Of a DNA stretch of 55,004 nt, positions 52,981 through 55,004 are shown piece by piece. Below the pieces are notes generated by a model. It was given only the letters and a program-made list of their open reading frames with translations, made no database searches and was not told the DNA's origin. Location of the stretch: positions 1-55,004 of the forward strand of contig NZ_BDBY01000100.1 in NCBI RefSeq assembly GCF_001613225.1, in the 5' to 3' direction. The position numbers and the translations under genes were made by a program. Numbering within the stretch: position 1 is the first letter of the stretch; each line of letters begins with the position of its first letter. The stretch comes from Nocardia pseudovaccinii NBRC 100343. Its GTDB lineage: Bacteria; Actinomycetota; Actinomycetes; Mycobacteriales; Mycobacteriaceae.

Positions 52981-54834
52981 TCAGCCGACCGGGAGTTTCA
53001 CCACCGGATTGGGGCCCAGGTCGGTGACGTACACGTCTCCCGCCGTGTCAACCGCCACACCCTGGGGATTCTTCAGGCCGGTGAACGGCAGCGGGGTCGG
53101 CGTCGACGCGCCCGTCGCCAACATCACCACCCATTTGTTACCCCAGTCGACGACGTACACGTCTCCCGCTTTGTCGACCGCCAAAGCCTGGGGATCTTTG
53201 AGCCCGGTGAACGGCAGCGGGGTCGGCGCCGACGCGCCCACCGCCAACCTCGTCACCTGCTCGGTACCCAATTCGGTGACGTATACGTTGCCTGCACTGT
53301 CGACCGCCACACCATCGGGACCTTGGAGCCCTGCCAACGGCAGCGCCGTCGGCGCCGCCGCGCCCGCCGCGAGTTTCAACACTCGATCGTTACCCCGGTC
53401 AGCGACGTATACGTCTCCCGCACCGTCGACCGCCACACCATGGGGATCCTTCAGCCCGGTGAACGGCAGCGGGGTCGGCACCGACGCGCCCGCCGCCAAC
53501 TTCAGCACCCGATCGTTACTCGTGTCGCTGACGTATACGTTGCCCGCACTGTCGACCGCCACATCCTGGGGATTCTTCAGGCCGGTGAACGGCAGCGGGG
53601 TCGGCGCCGACGCGCCTGCCGCCAACTTCATCACTTGATCGTTACCCATGTCGGTGACGTAGACGTTGCCTGCCGTGTCGACCGCCACACCAGTGGGTAG
53701 GGGTACGTCGGTGAACGGCAGAGGAGTCTGTCGCGAATAGGCCCCGGTGATAGGTGTGGGCGCGTTGCCACCGCCGCCGGATTCCCGTTGGACACCAACG
53801 ACCACAGCTACAGCGGACACGACCGCGACCACGACTGCGGCGGCGAGGAGCCCGGCGGTCTTGGGCGACAATCTGATTCGACGCCCAAGGCGCGCAGCCA
53901 CGCCCCCGGTGGTGCTGACCACGGAATCGCCCACCGCGGCGGAGACCGCCGCGGCCAGCTCGCGCACGGTCTGGTAACGATCGTCGGGATCTTTGGCCAT
54001 TCCCTTGGCGATGACCGCATCGAACGCAGTCGGTACATCGGGTGTAGTCGTGCTGGGACGCGGCGGCGGGGTGTGCAGGTGATGGGCCATCACACCCTGC
54101 ATCCCCAAGGTGCTCGCAAACGGCGGTCGGCCGGTCAGGCACTCATGCAGCACGCACGTCAACGCGTACACGTCCACTCGGGCATCGGCCTTGACCTCCG
54201 AGCCGATCTCCTCCGGCGCCATGTAGGCGACGGTGCCAATGGTCTCGCCGGTCGTGGTCAGCGTACGGTCGTCGGCGGCGTGGGCGATCCCGAAGTCGAT
54301 CAGGTAGGCGAACTCATCGGCCCCTAGCAGGATGTTGGTGGGTTTGACATCGCGATGAACCAGCCCGGCGTCGTGGGCCGCCTGCAGCGCGCCGGCCACC
54401 TGCGCGATGATCGCCACTGCCCGCCGCGGCGACAAGGCACCTTCTCGCGTGATCACCTTGCGCAGGTCGGTGCCCTCGATCAAGCGCATATTCAGATAGA
54501 GCCGACCGTCGATGTCGCCGAAGTCGTGGATGGGGATCACATGCGGCTCGGTCAAATGCGCCACCGCCCGGCACTCCCGGCGGAACCGCTCGCGCAGCTC
54601 TTCGTCATCGGCGAAGCGCTCGGGCAACACTTTAAGCGCCACCACCCGGTCGGTCAGCGAATCATGCGCCCGCCACACCTGGCCCATGCCACCCTGACCG
54701 AGCAGCGACAACAGTCGATAACGCCCGAACGCATTCGCCGACCCCCGGACGGTGTCCCCGCCGTGCACTGGTATGTCATCCATTGGTGCCATCCCGTGAC
54801 CACTTGTCTGGCTAACGGCCGTACTCGCTTGCAT
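52981..54834 (-). CDS. PknD-like Ser/Thr protein kinase with NHL-repeat sensor
   Basis: 617 residues. Cytoplasmic kinase domain about 38-300: LGQGGMG loop (45-51), Lys68 in ALKVL, catalytic Asp162 in HRDVKPTN, DFG at 180-182, a Thr-rich activation loop (TLTTTGETIGT) and APEE. A Pro/Thr-rich juxtamembrane part follows, then one transmembrane helix at about 327-348. The extracytoplasmic part (about 375-617) is six NHL blades of 42 residues each (GVAVDTAGNVYVTD-like), matching the M. tuberculosis PknD beta-propeller sensor. It should respond to a wall or medium ligand and phosphorylate regulators. The adjacent upstream region at 54835-54887 holds its promoter. The IS3 remnant sits just beyond its stop. 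Confidence 0.92.
   Translation of the reverse strand: MQASTAVSQTSGHGMAPMDDIPVHGGDTVRGSANAFGRYRLLSLLGQGGMGQVWRAHDSLTDRVVALKVLPERFADDEELRERFRRECRAVAHLTEPHVIPIHDFGDIDGRLYLNMRLIEGTDLRKVITREGALSPRRAVAIIAQVAGALQAAHDAGLVHRDVKPTNILLGADEFAYLIDFGIAHAADDRTLTTTGETIGTVAYMAPEEIGSEVKADARVDVYALTCVLHECLTGRPPFASTLGMQGVMAHHLHTPPPRPSTTTPDVPTAFDAVIAKGMAKDPDDRYQTVRELAAAVSAAVGDSVVSTTGGVAARLGRRIRLSPKTAGLLAAAVVVAVVSAVAVVVGVQRESGGGGNAPTPITGAYSRQTPLPFTDVPLPTGVAVDTAGNVYVTDMGNDQVMKLAAGASAPTPLPFTGLKNPQDVAVDSAGNVYVSDTSNDRVLKLAAGASVPTPLPFTGLKDPHGVAVDGAGDVYVADRGNDRVLKLAAGAAAPTALPLAGLQGPDGVAVDSAGNVYVTELGTEQVTRLAVGASAPTPLPFTGLKDPQALAVDKAGDVYVVDWGNKWVVMLATGASTPTPLPFTGLKNPQGVAVDTAGDVYVTDLGPNPVVKLPVG
52984..53712 (-). repeat. Six tandem 126-bp repeats coding NHL blades
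   Basis: Near-identical 126-bp units encode six 42-residue blades. The phrase GTGAACGGCAGCGGGGTCGG recurs at 53081-53100 and 53207-53226, exactly 126 bases apart, and again further along. Units differ mainly at ligand-facing positions (for example SNDRV, GTEQV, GNKWV). The high DNA identity suggests recent duplication or gene conversion. Confidence 0.85.
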
Positions 54835-54887
54835 CCAACCCGCGCCCGCGAGCAGGTAGGTCCACCCTAGTTGATTCAGCCAGCCAG

Positions 54888-55004
54888 ATGCTCAATAGTC
54901 AGGCGCTATCGTCGGTGCACAACCAGCATGGTCCCGACCACCGACAAGACGTCGTGAACGGAGTCCTCGACTACGCCCGCGAGTGGTCGAACCGCTACAA
55001 CATC
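54888..55004 (+). CDS. Partial hypothetical protein, cut by the window end
   Basis: 39 residues from an ATG at 54888 (an in-frame GTG follows at 54915), open to the window edge. It reads MLNSQALSSVHNQ, then DHRQDVVNGVLDYAREW. It is divergent from the kinase gene. I cannot assign a family from so short a piece. Confidence 0.35.
   Translation, partial: MLNSQALSSVHNQHGPDHRQDVVNGVLDYAREWSNRYNI

Noticed and set aside
53000..53712. Regular repeats that might be a CRISPR array
   Set aside because: The 126-bp period is coding, in frame with NHL blades of the kinase, and has no spacer structure.
51844..55004. Integration site with duplicated tRNA 3' end
   Set aside because: No second copy of the TTCGAACCCC segment was seen downstream within the window.

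Overview
The window is GC-rich actinobacterial DNA and most likely comes from Nocardia or a close mycolic-acid-producing relative (Mycobacteriales). Three things support this. There is a FAS-II mycolate block (fabD, acpM, kasA, accD6) preceded by a mabR-type regulator and aceE. There is a run of genes that I recall as the Mycobacterium tuberculosis Rv2228c-Rv2236c order. GTG and TTG starts are frequent. I had no database access; family names rest on motifs and remembered homologues.

Layout. 1-6.8 kb: small housekeeping and hypothetical genes (SpoU methyltransferase, beta-propeller lipoprotein, Nudix, flavin split barrel, GNAT), then a divergent XRE regulator/membrane protein pair and a secreted chymotrypsin-like protease. 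7.0-16.9 kb: a two-gene natural-product locus on the minus strand, made of a flavin monooxygenase fused to a condensation-superfamily acyltransferase, followed by a dimodular NRPS (C-A-T-C-A-T-TE). 17.2-25.4 kb: the conserved block of RNase H/phosphatase, zinc-ribbon protein, Nif3-like protein, CobC-like aminotransferase, ptpA, SURF1 and cobD, with one extra membrane-protein gene inserted. 25.6-41.2 kb: a variable region with an ECF41-type sigma factor and its own promoter, a membrane-anchored serine hydrolase, alanine dehydrogenase, a frameshifted metallo-hydrolase, a GlxA-type regulator, a gamma carbonic anhydrase, an orphan adenine methyltransferase, a translationally coupled SGNH hydrolase/acyltransferase-3 pair, lipoproteins, a nitroreductase and a dicarboxylate symporter. 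41.4-49.9 kb: accD6, kasA, acpM, fabD, mabR, aceE, all on the minus strand. 50.1-51.9 kb: a secreted protein, a DUF3052-like protein, ahpE and tRNA-Val(UAC). 52-55 kb: a small membrane protein, an IS3 transposase remnant and a PknD-like kinase with an NHL sensor.

How the parts work together. AceE supplies acetyl-CoA and the FAS-II genes use it for mycolate precursors. MabR is predicted to control the fabD promoter through an inverted repeat that matches the published TTTTGT-N9-ACAAAA site. The least explained part is the monooxygenase-acyltransferase/NRPS locus. Its first adenylation domain reads as serine-specific, its second has an unassigned code, and the acyltransferase has lost the usual catalytic histidine. 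This locus is the best candidate for undescribed biology in the window.
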